Shown here: in pieces, positions 38,111-52,500 of the stretch
Numbering within the stretch: position 1 is the first letter of the stretch
How the letters are laid out: every line of letters begins with the position of its first letter
Origin: Glandiceps talaboti
Lineage: Eukaryota; Hemichordata; Enteropneusta; Spengelidae
Length of the DNA: 57,500 nt
Direction: 5' to 3'
NCBI RefSeq assembly: GCF_964340395.1
Contig: NC_135550.1
Location: forward strand, 22,316,676 to 22,374,175
Made by a program: the position numbers and the translations under genes
The notes under the pieces: model-generated
What the model saw: only the letters and a program-made list of their open reading frames with translations
Told to the model about the DNA's origin: nothing
The model's database searches: none

Positions 38111-38467
38111 AGTTGTATGCTACCTGACAGCATGATTGGGTATTAGCCGGACTCTTGGTGGTCAGTTTGGAAGTAGATTGAATGACCCTATGTAAGTGAT
38201 CTCCCTGACTCACTGTACAGGTCACTGCATACTAGATACATTGCTGTGGGTAAAGTTTCAATGTTGTGTTTTTTATTACATTGAGGCATACAGTACAGAT
38301 ATTTTCAGGTTGCACAATGTGTTTGTATTCAGAGAATGTCTGATGAAATTGGGAGATGTAGACTGACATATAGATGTAAACAAAAGACAATACACCTACT
38401 CATTGCCAATATTATGTCACTTTTTTCAGTGCCATGAAATCTGAGAACTCAAGTGCTATGATACCCA

Positions 38468-38552
<85 letters not shown>

Positions 38553-41500
38553 ATATGTATGTATGTATGTCTGTATGTAGGTATGTCTGTATGTAGGTAT
38601 GTATGTATGTATGTATGTATGTATGTATGTATGTATGTATGTATGTATGTATGTATGTATGTATGTATGTATGTATGTATGTATGTATGTATGTATGTAT
38701 GTATGTATGTATGTATGTATGTATGTATGTATGTATGTATGTATGTATGTATGTATGTATGTATGTATGTCTGTCTCTGTCTGCCTGCCTGTCTGTCTGT
38801 CTGTCTGTGTCTACATACTAGTCTGTCTTTATATCATTTGCAACTACTTTTGTGGGGATTTAATGTATAGTTTATAAACAAACTAGAGACAGTTATAGCA
38901 TAGACAAATTAACAAATTAAATGACTACTTTCATTTTTCTTTGTCTATTTAATTCAGCTAAGACAGGGATTGTTGGAGTGATGTTGATTTGTATTCCCAA
39001 TCAGATCAAATTATCAAAGGTTGTTTGAGAATGTAAAAAAAACATTTTTTTTTTATTTAACTTTTATTATTTTTTGTGTAGTACCTCTTCTAGTACCGCA
39101 TTCATTCTAACATTTCCTAGGATGTTTGTCATTGTTGAATTTCTTAGTGATGTGGATGATTGGACCAGTGTGTTTGCCCAAAGGGTGAGCAGTAACTAAT
39201 CATTGTCATTACTACATGTTTACAACATTGATGCAATCTTTTTACAGATATTTACAAGAAATTGGGTACACAGACACAATACTAGACGTGCGGTCCTCGA
39301 GGGTACGGTCACTGTTAGGGTTAAGTAACGAATCAAATACACCTAATCTAGATGTGGAAAATCAAAATATAGGGCCTATTGTTAATGGAGACAGTGATGG
39401 CAAACCAATTAAAGAAGGGGAACAACAAACGGGCACAAAAAGGTAGGATTTATAAACAGTCTGTAAACACAGCTAGGGGTGTCAATAGTAATTTTGTAGA
39501 CTAGGCTTTTAATTTCGTGTACTTGCTGTCAAATTCTTGATTTCAACGTCACAATTTTGTACATGTGATCGACAAGCAGATCATGAACTGTCTCTCCATT
39601 GTACTACAGCTGTACATGTAAGTGTGTTGTGTTCATTGTTGTATGTCTTTGCATTTCACTTGTATAAAGACTAGAGTTTTCGAGGAGTGTTCTATGAGTT
39701 TTCGGAATCAAAAGTCTTCCAGGTCTGGAATGTTTGTGTCAAGATTTTTTTAAAGGGGTGTTTGTGCAGCATTGATTCAAAGCATCACGACTGGTATTTT
39801 GCTGTACAAGTAATTTATTTAGAATTGCATGACTATATTCATCTATTAGGGTCCCACCCCATTCTCTTACCATTATGACAGAATCCCCAACGGCTTTCAA
39901 TTACTCCTTTTGATTAGAGTAGAGAGTAGCTATCAATAATCTAAGATTACCTGTAACTCTTCTCTGTACCACTAATGATCTACATGTTAATCTTCAAATT
40001 TCATTTTATGGTAGACTAGATAAAAACCACATTATATGACTATGAATGATGTGAGAAGTACACATACATGTACACATAGATAAAAGATGCGGAAGACAAT
40101 TTATTTATTCAAAAAATCTAATAAAACTATAAAGGCTTAGCAGACTAATTAATATTTAATTGGTAGTCTTTCAAGTTGTTCTGATGTGATTCTGAAAAAT
40201 AATGTTTATATTTGTAAAGAAAAAAGAGAGAAGAAATCTTCAACAATTGTTTGAAGTTTATGCATTTACAAATATTCCCATTTCCAATGTCATATAGTGA
40301 TGAATTAAATTTTAAGTCGATCTTTTTTACATGGTTTTCAAAAAGATTTGTATGTTATACAAATATAACCTTGTATGAAATCATTGTATTGTACTCTTGA
40401 TAATACTTGTTTATATGGAAACAGAAATCTGAGAAATTGCTTTGATTTCATCTTTCATTCTGTTGAACTGAGGATGACAGAACTAGTATTGAGAATCCCT
40501 GTATTGACATTGTCATGTAGTCATTCAAATCAGTCATACATTCCTGTATTTACATCTTGAGTTATTAAGATCAGAGAGGGTATCTCTTGTGGCAATTATT
40601 CAAGAAGTATCTTGTTTGATACGGATCGAACATCAATAATAGATAGTTTAGAATTTGAAATTCAGCAATGATCAAGTAATTATTGATATGCATGTGTATG
40701 TAAGCATGGTAAAATGAAAGATGAGACTGGACTTACAGATTGTAACCTGGACATTTGTGTAATTTGAAAACCTGATTTTGTAAAATCTTGATATTTATGT
40801 ATGAATGGCAATAATTGTTTTGGTAAAGTGGCCATATGGATGAGTTTTGGGTATTTGTTTTGGATTTTATTATTGTAATACAATTTTGTCATGGCTTCCT
40901 ACTTGAAAACTGAATGTGAAACAACAATTGCCAAGTCCTTGTTTGTAACTCAAGGAATTGCAAAAGACTGATAAAGGTGTAAAATATTTGTTATTGTACG
41001 TACAACAACAAACTATTTCGCTCAATTTTTTTTGGTAGCTTTTTGCAGTGTATTGAGTCACAAACTCCGACTTGATTTTCCCAAGTAGGAAGTCATGATA
41101 AAATTGTTTTATAAATTAAAATCCAACATGAATGTCCAATCCTCATCCATATGGCCACTTTAATTGTGTATAATATAGTTTACAAAGTCTGACTTGATAG
41201 ATATATATAGAGGTTAGTCTGAATTTCCATCCTAGTGAAAAGACAAACTCAATCGTTTTATAAATTGTGATTTACCCCCACAGGACGACAGAAAAGAAAA
41301 GGATATCATCAGCAGGGGGAATCTTAGACAATGAAGCGTCAGTGCTGTCAACATTTGACTTCCTCTCGTCAGAAACAATGGAAGATGAAGGTGAAGACGA
41401 CAGTGATGGCGGTTCAGCAGATGATGAATCAGAAGACAGAGATGTAGCCAATAAAATGGGGACAATTATCAAAAAGAAAAAGGTAGAGGCATTAATAATA

Positions 41501-43460
41501 AAGTTGATATAATTATTATATGCAAATTTCATCTTTGGGTATATATCTATCCATATATCAACTCAGTGGTCTGCTTCAATTTCTGGTTATAAACTGACCC
41601 AAATTTTGTTCATTTCTGTTACTCTTTAGCAATTATAAAATATAATTTCATTTGCCAGTAGCTTTGTGCATACATTAAAGAAGTATTCCATCATGATAAC
41701 ACGGAAAACTACTGGGAAGTTATGTTGTAGATAAACTAGGTCTATGGCTATTGTATAATATTTTAAAAGTAGTATATTTTTCATGGAATTTCATTTCTGC
41801 ATTCTTAAAGATGTTCTTGTAAACTAATATTTCTATACAGAATGATATTTCCATTTACTATATCATGTGTATCACTAAACAAAACAAGATAAAAAAAACA
41901 TTGTGTAAATCCTGAATGTACTACATACTAGCCATTTACATTTATTTGATGTAAATAGTTCATAAATTTGAATTGATATTATCTGACATACACAGACAAT
42001 GATTGGTAATGAAAGCATGGCTGGAATGGAAGAAGTTCTAGCAGCAGATGCAGAAACAGAAGAGGTTTTAGCAGAATTTGATTTCCTTGTACAGGAAGCA
42101 GGGGAGGGAGCTGGTGAAGAGTGGGCTCTTGGTATGTATCAATGTACCCTGTAGTCTGCTGGCTAGGGATGTCAATGTACCCTGTAGTCTGCTGGCTAGG
42201 GATGTCAATGTACCCTGTAGTCTGCTGGCTAGGGATGTCAATGTACCCTGTAGTCTGCTGGCTAGGGATGTCAATGTACCAGGTACTCGGGCTAGGGATA
42301 CCCTATGTACCAGATACTGTGGCTAGGGATGCCAGAGTGGGCGTCATTGTATGCTTCACTTAATTCATGTACACTTCGATTGAAGTGAATTCTCTGTAGC
42401 TGTATATATTATGATTTCCTTAGAGACCAACCCTTTGATCTTAAGACTATATACCGTACCTCCCCCACACCAGCGTGCATACTTTAGTATGTAAGGGTTA
42501 GGACTTGTGTTAAAATCATATACAACGCATCTACTCTTTCAAGTTATCCATTCCATATTAGGACTTGATTGTGAAATCATATCTAACATATGTATGAGTG
42601 ATTTGTTGAAATTGTCAGTAGGGCAGACTGATGACGTCATGCTTGACTATGTAGCAACTTACATATTGAAATCTTTCCCATGTGACATACAGGTCATTGA
42701 CCTTAGAATGATAGTATGTTGATTTGTCAATGGTAGTATTGTTACTTGAATGACAGGCAATAAAGAATGTATTCATCAACAAAAGAAGGACTGTCACTAG
42801 AGAAAATGTTTATTTATGATGACAAGGCATGACAGTTTTTTACCTGTAAACTTTGACCTCATTACTGCTGTCCACAACTTGTTCATTAGTAGGTAGGTGT
42901 CTGTGAATAGATACATTTGTCATGGCTGTTTAGATTAATGCTATGGATGTATCACAAAAACAGCTATCTTAATGGAACATCTAATGAGAAATTTAGAATT
43001 AAGTCATGTGAATCAAGCCTTGGACAGTTTATTTTTTTCACTGTCAGTGACGGGTAGAAATTGTCAGTTAGTGTGTTTTCTTTCAACAGATAAGAAAGGT
43101 GATTTGTCTCCCACTGGGGAAGAATGGGGTAGTGTAGATCAAAGTGTTATAAATAAACTAAAAGAAGAATACAAGAAAGCAAGGAAAGGAAAGAAACAAG
43201 TCCAACGTAAGTTTCCACCACTCACCACTTGTTAATCAGAGAGAAGTGACCCTCATATAGCATGTCAAAGGTCACACCAACTGCATGTCTTACAATTTCA
43301 TTGTGGGTTACCTTTTATCTCAGAGAGTGTCTGACAATGGAGTCACAGAGTATCTCATTTCAATATGTATTCATTTTGGCACAATTAAACACAGATGAAG
43401 TCAGTGTGTTGTACGAGTTACAGATTTTTTTTTTCATGTAGTTTTTTGTACATACATATA

Positions 43461-43529
<69 letters not shown>

Positions 43530-46500
43530 CTGGAAAGAGTGTGGTTAGTTCTCCTAGATGTTGATGAACGTTTGGTGTTACGTCTGGAAATTGTATGAAT
43601 CAGGAATAGGAAATGATATACAAATGAGAGAGAAAATGAGCTTGGGACCCTACCACTGCATTAGGATACTATTGGGCAGATATATACACTATGTTACAGA
43701 TATGACAGCATTTATAGTGACCCTATGACTAATATGTAAATTAGTCTGGAAATGTAGAAAAATTCCATTGTTTAAGAATTGAAGTTTATTTTAGGTTTTC
43801 ATACATGGATACATGATGTGTGTAATTTAGTGTTGATGAGACATGTTTTGTTGATCTGACTTGATATGAATATCACCAATAATCTGAAAAATAGTAATAT
43901 CTCAAAATATTGATAATCTCTGTGATAAAATTGATTGGCAGATATACAGATATAAAATGATAAATACTAGTTAGGACTGGGTAAGATTGGTAAGTACCAA
44001 AACAGGTCATCAGAAATGAACTAGTGACTGCCTGTGATGTTCCTACTACTAACTCTGAGTACAGCGATGTGTGTCAGTGTGTATAACCTTGACATTGATT
44101 GACATATTTATAACAGGTCCAAAAAGAAGTACTCTCCAGTCTATGTTAGCAAATCTTCAAGGTGAAGATGAAGCTGCATTCAATACGGACGGCTCACCAA
44201 GGACTGGTAGAGGAGATATCTACCTTCCTGAGGAAGGAGGTATAGTTTATTGTTACATTTCAATTCTTGTCAGTGTTTTAGTTATCAATCGATGAATGTT
44301 GTCAAGAGAAAGAAACGTATTTGTCGTCACTGCTCTAGTTGCATTAATCCATAAATTGATGATTTTGACAGCAGTCAATGAAAATATTATGTATTTGTGT
44401 CAATTCAGATATATATATATATATATATACAGTAAGAATTTGTTCAAATTATGTTTTGTTATTATGCAGCTCTTACTCACACAGTCAATCAGCTGTGCTG
44501 TTGTATTACTCTATGACAGGCATCGAATGATGCAATTTGAAATGTTAAACGTTGGTACATTATTACAAAAAGTAAAGGACATTATTGCAAAGATATTTCA
44601 GTAATCACAGAAGCAGTTACAATACTGATAATTTCAAAAAGTGTGATTTGTGTACAACACCAAATCATGAATCAAGGAAATGTCCTCTTTTGGAAAAGTA
44701 TGATATAGTGTGTATAACAACAAATCAGAAAATCATGGAAATGGTCCTAATTGGATATGAATATGAGGCCAGGTTACTGTGTTTGTTATGCATATATGTT
44801 GATTGTACTGTGATGCCTGTATTTGATGCAGTAATAATTTGATAATCTACCACTAGATATACCGTTAGGTGGAGGCATGCCACTGGATGCTGGGTCCAGA
44901 CGGCCGATGGTGGGTGTGGTCGGTCCAGACACCATTGATCTTGAACCTGCATCAGTACTGGGAATACTGGCCAATATCTCGGTCAGTAACGAGGCCGATG
45001 CCTTGTACGATGTAAGTTTTCAAACTCTCCATCTCAATATTCAATGCCCCAATATTTTTATATTGTATCTAATACAGACATAGCTCTAGAGACAGCTCTA
45101 CAAGTAGGACTGGGTGAACTGGCAGGACTCACTGTTACTGACGAGGCTGAGCCACTAAGATGTGATGTGAGTACTTGAAAACAACCTCCGCATCTACAAA
45201 AAACATAAATCAAAAGATAAATGCACACAACAAGCATCAGGACTGCACCAAACCAGCTCAGCCTGTTTGTGTCTGTGTTTCTCGTGTTAATGTGTGTCTT
45301 TTTAGTTTCCACAGTTGTACTGTTATATGTCATGCACAATTTACATGCGTCGCAGTTGGTCAAAGGTCATTGTGTTATATATGCACTTAGAATATAGATC
45401 ATGTCACATTCACTTCGGAAAAACTTTGCCTCATTTGTGTTCAGTTATGTAAGGAGAGAATCACATGAACCATAGAATTAGAAAAAAAGGGTCTCCTCTT
45501 GCTCAAATATGGCAAAACGAGAGCTTTTGTATTTAATATCCAGTGAGAAAGTGCAATGAAAGGAAATGAAAACTAGGATTATCTGAAATGAAAGTAATTT
45601 ATTGAAAGCATAATAATGTTCATTTGATACACAACCGAATTAATATTTTTCACATCTACATCCTGGTATACTGAGGAAAGAAAATGATTTGCTGTTGTCA
45701 GCTTCTAAAGTCACCAGATATAGTAATGGGATTTGGTTCTTTGGAAGTGAAATCATTGTGTAAGGATTGCAGATACACTACACTTTTTTGTGGCATGCTT
45801 CGTCATCAGTCTATTATTAGGGAATGATGTACTTCAATGTTGGCAGTGGAATGGCATGGAAATATTGGTAGTTTTATATGTACTGTGCATGACTAAAGGT
45901 TGCATCATCACCACCAATTACCATCACTCTCTCTATTGCAGGTTATTAATGTAAATAATAATATCAATATTAATGTGTGGAAATTGTGTACATTTGATAT
46001 CATACAGGTAACAACCAGCACCAAAGAAGCATTCAGGAAAACGTGGAACCCAAAATACACACTTCGAAGTCACTTTGATGGTGTGAGAGCTCTTACTTTT
46101 CACCCGCTCGAACCGGTACTCATAACAGCATCTGAAGATCACACACTAAAGTTATGGAATTTAGACAAAACTGTCCCAGCTAAAAAGAGTGCCTCACTTG
46201 ATGTTGAACCAATATACACCTTTAGGGCTCATATGTGAGTACTTTAGTTCAAGACTATTAACATTTGCCCAGAGCAGATAAAAATCCCCTCCCCTCCCCA
46301 AAAAACAACAATAACAAAGAAAAGGAAAACAAAACAACAACAATGCCCTAAACTTAAGAATAAAAAATCAAAACATGTATTGTTACTATAAAATTACATA
46401 CTAGTATATATATCTCAATGGGGGTGGAATTTTGAAGTCCTAGTGGAGGCGGCATTGAATGATGAAAACAACTGATTGTAATATTGTGTCGTTAGAGGGC

Positions 46501-49500
46501 GCTATAACTAACAAGGAAAAATCACAATGAAACTGATCTTGTAGTGAATAAGCTAGGTGAATGGTTAATGCTGATAAAGTGGTTCATCGCCCTAAATGTG
46601 AATATCTCTTGCTTAAACTTAAACTTAAAGTAAACATTTTGTTGTCAAAAGCAGACGAATTGAACCAATAGAACTAATTGATAGGATGATATCTAAGACA
46701 AAAAATGATATTACTGTTACAGAGGTGCAGTGTTATCTGTGGTGATGAGTGCCAATGGTGATCAGTGTTACAGTGGTGGTACTGATGCTACTATTAGGTG
46801 TTGGAATATTCCGGGTTCAAATATTGATCCATTTGATTCCTATGGTAAGTCACAATGGATCAACTCAAATACACAGTCACTCACCCAAGACTTTCAAAGT
46901 GAATGATTTTACAGGATATAATGCTAAATGGAATGTTGTGTGTTGTTTGTCAAGAAATTTTCCAACAAATTTGCTGGAATCTTATGTTAGTTTGTGAAGT
47001 GGAGTTACTAAGTAACTGGTTGGTTGATGCATTTATGGATGGGTGGGAAGATGAAACGATTGATGGAGGGAGGGAGGGCGAGACAGAGGAAAGGGTCCAT
47101 GGAATGATGTATTGATGAATACAGCATGGATGGCTTAGATTCCTATTTACTCTGGTACAAATATTAATACAACTATTGATATGTTTATGTTGACAGAACC
47201 TGGTGTTCTAACGGACACATTAGTAGCACATACTGATGCCATATGGGATTTATCTTACGAGTCTACCAGACACCATTTATTATCTTGCTCTGCCGACAAC
47301 ACAGTCAAACTATGGAGTCCACAAAGTAAAACACCGCTGCTTAATTCATACTCTGGCGAAAAAGGTAAGTTAATACAAAGTAAAAACACCACTGCTTGGA
47401 GAGACTTGGGCCAGATTTGAATGTTTTTTTCTTTGTTATGTTCATTTCATTTCATCAGTAGAATTACATAAGTTAATTCACGTACTGAAACATATTAAAT
47501 GATCACTAGTAACTTGAGATCTATAGCGTCAGAGCTAGGTAAATTAAGTAAGTGATTGAATGATGTCACAACTCTCAAATTAGCCCACGATTGATTCATA
47601 CACTGGTGAAAATGGTGATAACGAAGTACACAGATATAGAATAAAAATAAAGTTAGACTTTTAACCAAAGATGCTCATTAGGTTTTAGTTATGTTTTTAT
47701 TTAAAGGCATGTTGTACCATACGTGCAGGTTGTCCTTAAACTCTATACTGCTATAAACCAATAAATGACTACTTGTGGAATAAATGACAAAACAATTCTG
47801 TAATGGATGTGATACAATAATAGCATTAGGTATGTTTATAACTTAACAAAAAGGATGCTTATAAGCCAAATAAGTGATTTCGATTTTTTTTTTACACAGA
47901 CTATGGGACACCTACTTCTGTTGACTTCCTACGTAGTGAACCCACTCAGATGGTAACGGGTTACTCATCAGCTACTGCCGTACTCTATGATCTTGAAACT
48001 GCCACTGATGTACTGAAACTTGAAAATCCACACCCAGGAGGTAACTTCTTGTTACTATTAAACAGTATTCAACATTTCTGTTATCACTTCTTATGATTTT
48101 TCACAGTATATCCACATATGCTGTATTTATTGAATGGATCTTTTTTTTTGTCTGTATTTAATACAGAGGTCAGGATGTGAAACATTTCAGTAATTTGGTG
48201 TTATAACTTTTGCTGACATCCTCTTGTTGTGTTTGCGTTATCATTTCAGATCCTGAAGGATGTGTACAAATCAACAAAGTAGTCAGTCACCCCACCTTGC
48301 CAATTACTATTGCTGCATATGAAGACAGGCATATTAGGTTCTTTGACAATGTTTCAGGTAAGAACAGCGCCCTCTGTGGCAAGACTGTCTGTACCTTTGT
48401 CTATTTGCATGTCAGTGTTGTATTGTACCTATTCCATACTATCAGTGTCTATGTAGAATTTGTGAAATCGTAAGACTACTTTACACGAAAAGTAATTTGT
48501 ACTGGTTATTACTGAAAACAAGCTCTTTATATTGTTGTTCTGAAAAAAGTATTTCCACGCTAAAACTACGACCATAGTGATACGAAACATGGACATTTTT
48601 CACAGACTAAATTTTTTCAATGATAGGATCATTAGATTTAATTCTTGTCAGAATTCTTACCGTATCAAATTTTGAGTAAAGCCAAAGGTGAGAATACAAG
48701 GTCATAACCTTATTTGTACATGATAGATATACATCAAAAAATGTACGTCTCCCAAGAATACTTTTCTGAGAATGATGCTTTATGTATAGAAATATCAATC
48801 ATTGCTTGTGTATTATGAGAAGGAGCTCAAATCTCATTCAACTAGAGATGTGTGTTTGTTAGTTGATAGACGTATGAGACTCCCATCATAACAAGACTGG
48901 CATTTCAAAGCCCATATTAGCAAGTAATACCACTTAAAATGAAGTGGACGGAAATTTGTCATAATATCTATATAAATGGTATGCTAACTGCTATCTGTCA
49001 CTATGTATTTGTCTCATGGTAAATTCTTGTGCGGTATTATCATAAATAAGAACACTCCATTACCTTGAGGATTTGTCATGATCTCTATGGTAACGAATTG
49101 TATGATGTATAAAACATGTGATGAACAGCGCCATCTCTGACAAGTTAAAAAATATCTCAAGAAGTGTATTCCACATATGGTAGTCTACAGTCACATATTA
49201 TCATCTTGGTTGAATTTTGAGTTTCGACTTTTCTTATTGACCTTGACCTTGACCTTCAGAGTGATATATTAAGGATGTATTGATGAATAAGGACAGGGTA
49301 AAATTCATGTAGTGACCAGTAATTGTACATAGGAATTCTGGAAAATTAAAAATTTGAGTGAATTATTTTCCATTTTAAATTAGGTTGGAATGAGAAAATA
49401 CTGAATGATAATCTGCACATAGTAATTTATACAAAAAAAAACCCAGAAGGACTTGATTTTCAGTTTTATGTGAATTAAAATACAGTAGGAGAGAATGTAT

Positions 49501-52500
49501 ATGTATCGTATCCATAACATACGCTGGAAACTGTTCCTTCCGAAAACCATTCAACTGAAGTAAATCTTGCGATCAGTGACATATTTCCCTTATCTGTGAA
49601 GTAACAAAACATCACACAGTGAACAAATAATTGATGAGGACCAGTAAATTGATGCCATGCTGTGAGATAAAAAAAAAATATCTGACATAAAGGAAATATA
49701 TGATGTTTAATAGTAGGACAGTTTGTTGTGAAAAAAGGAGTTTTCTGAGGCAAAGTGGTTTTGATTTACAAGGGCTGTGACAGTTAAAATTTAATTCAAG
49801 ATTAATTTGTTCATTAAATATACAAAGACTAGGAAGCAATGTGAGACGTTTTGTGTGAATCGTAAATCCAACAGTAAGAGGACACTTTCTTCCTTCATAG
49901 CTATGTTTCTGAAGAGAAGACTTCAGAGGCATTACTGAATAATTGATAGCAAAGAAGTTGGACTGTGTTGTTTTTCTGTAGAAGACACGGCACAAGACTG
50001 TATTTCTTTAAAATATTAAAACGAGAGAAATGAATAAATAAAATAAATAAATTGATCCGTAGAGTTGAAAACCAGAGGGAATAACACAGAATTTATGATC
50101 TTATCCACTGTGTATAAAAAAACCCCTAGTTCTTATAGATATTAATCCTTTCTGATAGTTTCATGTTATTGTAATCACGTTTGGGAGTTTGTTTCCTGTC
50201 ACATCTTCTTTGTGATCATGTAGTTCTTAGTTGTCTGCTCCCTTTGAAAGGAGCTTGTGTGAATAGTTTGTCTGTGTGCCTGTCTTTTCCCCCATGTCAG
50301 TTTATGATATTCTTGGGCAGCTTCAAGGAGGATGACACATAGAGATTGATACATGAATTAAAAGTATGTTTGTGTTACAAGGATTACTAGTTGAGGTGCA
50401 GTAGACAGCGTTATCGATGTGATGTAGTGTCATATTACTGCCTTTCAGGTCACTGAAATCAAACAAACATCCATTACACTACTAGAGTCTTACATTTCGT
50501 TTGAATTCATAGCGTTTACCAAAGTGTGAATTGAGGTTGATTTATTTGTGTACAATGGCAAGATGATCCCCTGTATTGGATACGAGTTCAAGTGAATTAA
50601 AAGCAAAGCACATAAATTGGAATCCTGTGATTGAGGGTTGTCAAGGTTGATTTATAATCTTGTATCAACATACATGTATAATTAACTAAGGTGTTACTGC
50701 TACATAAAAGGAACACTAGCATGCTTTTGTTGAAAATTTGTAAAGGAAAACAGGAACTTGATGTCTCGTATCTCCTTTCTCCTTGTTAGTGTTTCTTGTA
50801 TGCTGGGATGATTTAATGTAGTCTGATTGCTATTGAGAGTAGCTTATGTAAAATAGGCCTGTGAGAATTGTATGAAGCACTGCATTGTGCAGTTGAGGGC
50901 AGTCTTGTCAGATCAATCATCTCAGATAAATAGACGTATATATCTATGTAGACATAGCTACTATCTTGTGCCGATATCTCTACAATTTCAAATATCAAGG
51001 GTTTTGTTTGTGCAATTTAAGGAAATTGATGTGTATGTAGACTATGTAGTCATTATGTCTCTCAGTTCATCATGCTGTATATTCTCAGAATAATGTGAAT
51101 TCTTTCCATAGTGTATTTGGATGTGTTGTTATTTGTGAAACTGAGCCTATAGGTTCCATTTTCGTATGATTTCATCATTCAAATATAAATTCTAAGACAA
51201 GTTATTTATTGGTATACATGAGTGAATGAATGTGACATTTTTCAAGTTGAGTGTATGATATCATCTTAAAGTGGATTTTTATGTCCTGCTGCAGAGATTA
51301 ACAATCAAAAACCATGCCTGACTAATAGAGGTCTCTTTAATCTCAACATTGGTGTCTCAGAAAAAACACACAAAATATGGTCTTTTGGAAGCGCTAATAG
51401 GAAGTGAAAACCATATCAGCTGTGTAATGAAAGTGTGTATGAAATGTCAAATACTTATTTTTACAAGTCACTGAGTATAAAACATATCGTTATCCTTAAT
51501 GTAGTAAGGACCTTAAAAATCATAGTTTTGAACAACTGCTCTTACTTAGTTCAAGAAATCCTAAACCCCATTCTAAGGTAAAATCAAGAAAAAAACAAAC
51601 CAGGGGTCACCATTCAAATTTCCTAAATAGAAGCCAAAACCCCATTTTAGAATCAAAAATGGCCGCCAAATACTGTATTAACTCTATTGTTGGAAGTAAA
51701 AGATTGTAGATTTCCTTGAAAACAAGATAACCAACCCTCAAATTTGTTATTTAATATCAAAAGGACAAGGAGCAAGCTCTCCTATGGCATAGATAGAGAT
51801 TTGAATAGCTTTGATTTTCAGGAAAATATGTCCCTGAGGCATCTCTACCTTAATATGTAAATGACAGTGCAATTATTCATACACATATGTTTGTGCTACA
51901 GGCACTGTTAGTCTCTCAATCCTAACATATCAATATTTTAGTGATGTCTGTATTACATGCATATCCCTTGACATTTCATTAATATGAAATCATGTATGCC
52001 TTGTTAATCATTGTTCATCCTCTTTATTCTTTTCACCCCCCCCCCCCCCCCACCCACCAAAAAAACCCCAACAACCCACACAGGTAAGGCCAAAAAAAAT
52101 CAATTTATCTGGTTCTGGTCAGGGTAAACTTTCTAAAGTGGTGCGACGACGCGAATATTTTTTTTTTTCCTAATTTTTTTTTTTTTTGCAAATTAGTAAG
52201 TACACATTTTTTTGACACTTTACATACTCTGTTCTATCATATTTATCTCTTGAAAAACTTCCTTTTTCTTCGAAGCAGTTTAGGCTTTGTATCTAACCAG
52301 TCTTGGCATGTAGGGTAGATTTCAGCTGTTTGTTCTCCTGATATCAGGAATAAATAAGGAACGGGAAAGCAAAAATTATCGAAAAAAAAAGGATCAACGC
52401 GAGGGTATTCTGGGCACACGCACGCTGACCAGAACCAGATATATTTTTTTTCTTGATGAATATTAAAAAAAAATTGCTCTCTCTCTTTTTATCCACTACA

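Noticed and set aside
38559-38877. Open frames reading MYVC repeats
   Set aside because: Artefact of the GTAT microsatellite in a striatin intron.
42068-42363. Repetitive open frames on both strands
   Set aside because: Caused by the 33-bp minisatellite, whose unit is a multiple of three; the region is intronic apart from the end of exon 7.
48366-48379. GCGCCCTCTGTGG as a CTCF site (similar GCGCCCTC at 11753, 24439 and, reversed, 46495)
   Set aside because: One base is missing relative to the CTCF core as I recall it, and the short shared octamer is too weak to claim a family.
52075-52090. ACACAGGTAAGG, looking like both an acceptor and a donor
   Set aside because: No coding segment is bounded by it; the real acceptor of striatin exon 16 at 52503 has a similar sequence by chance.
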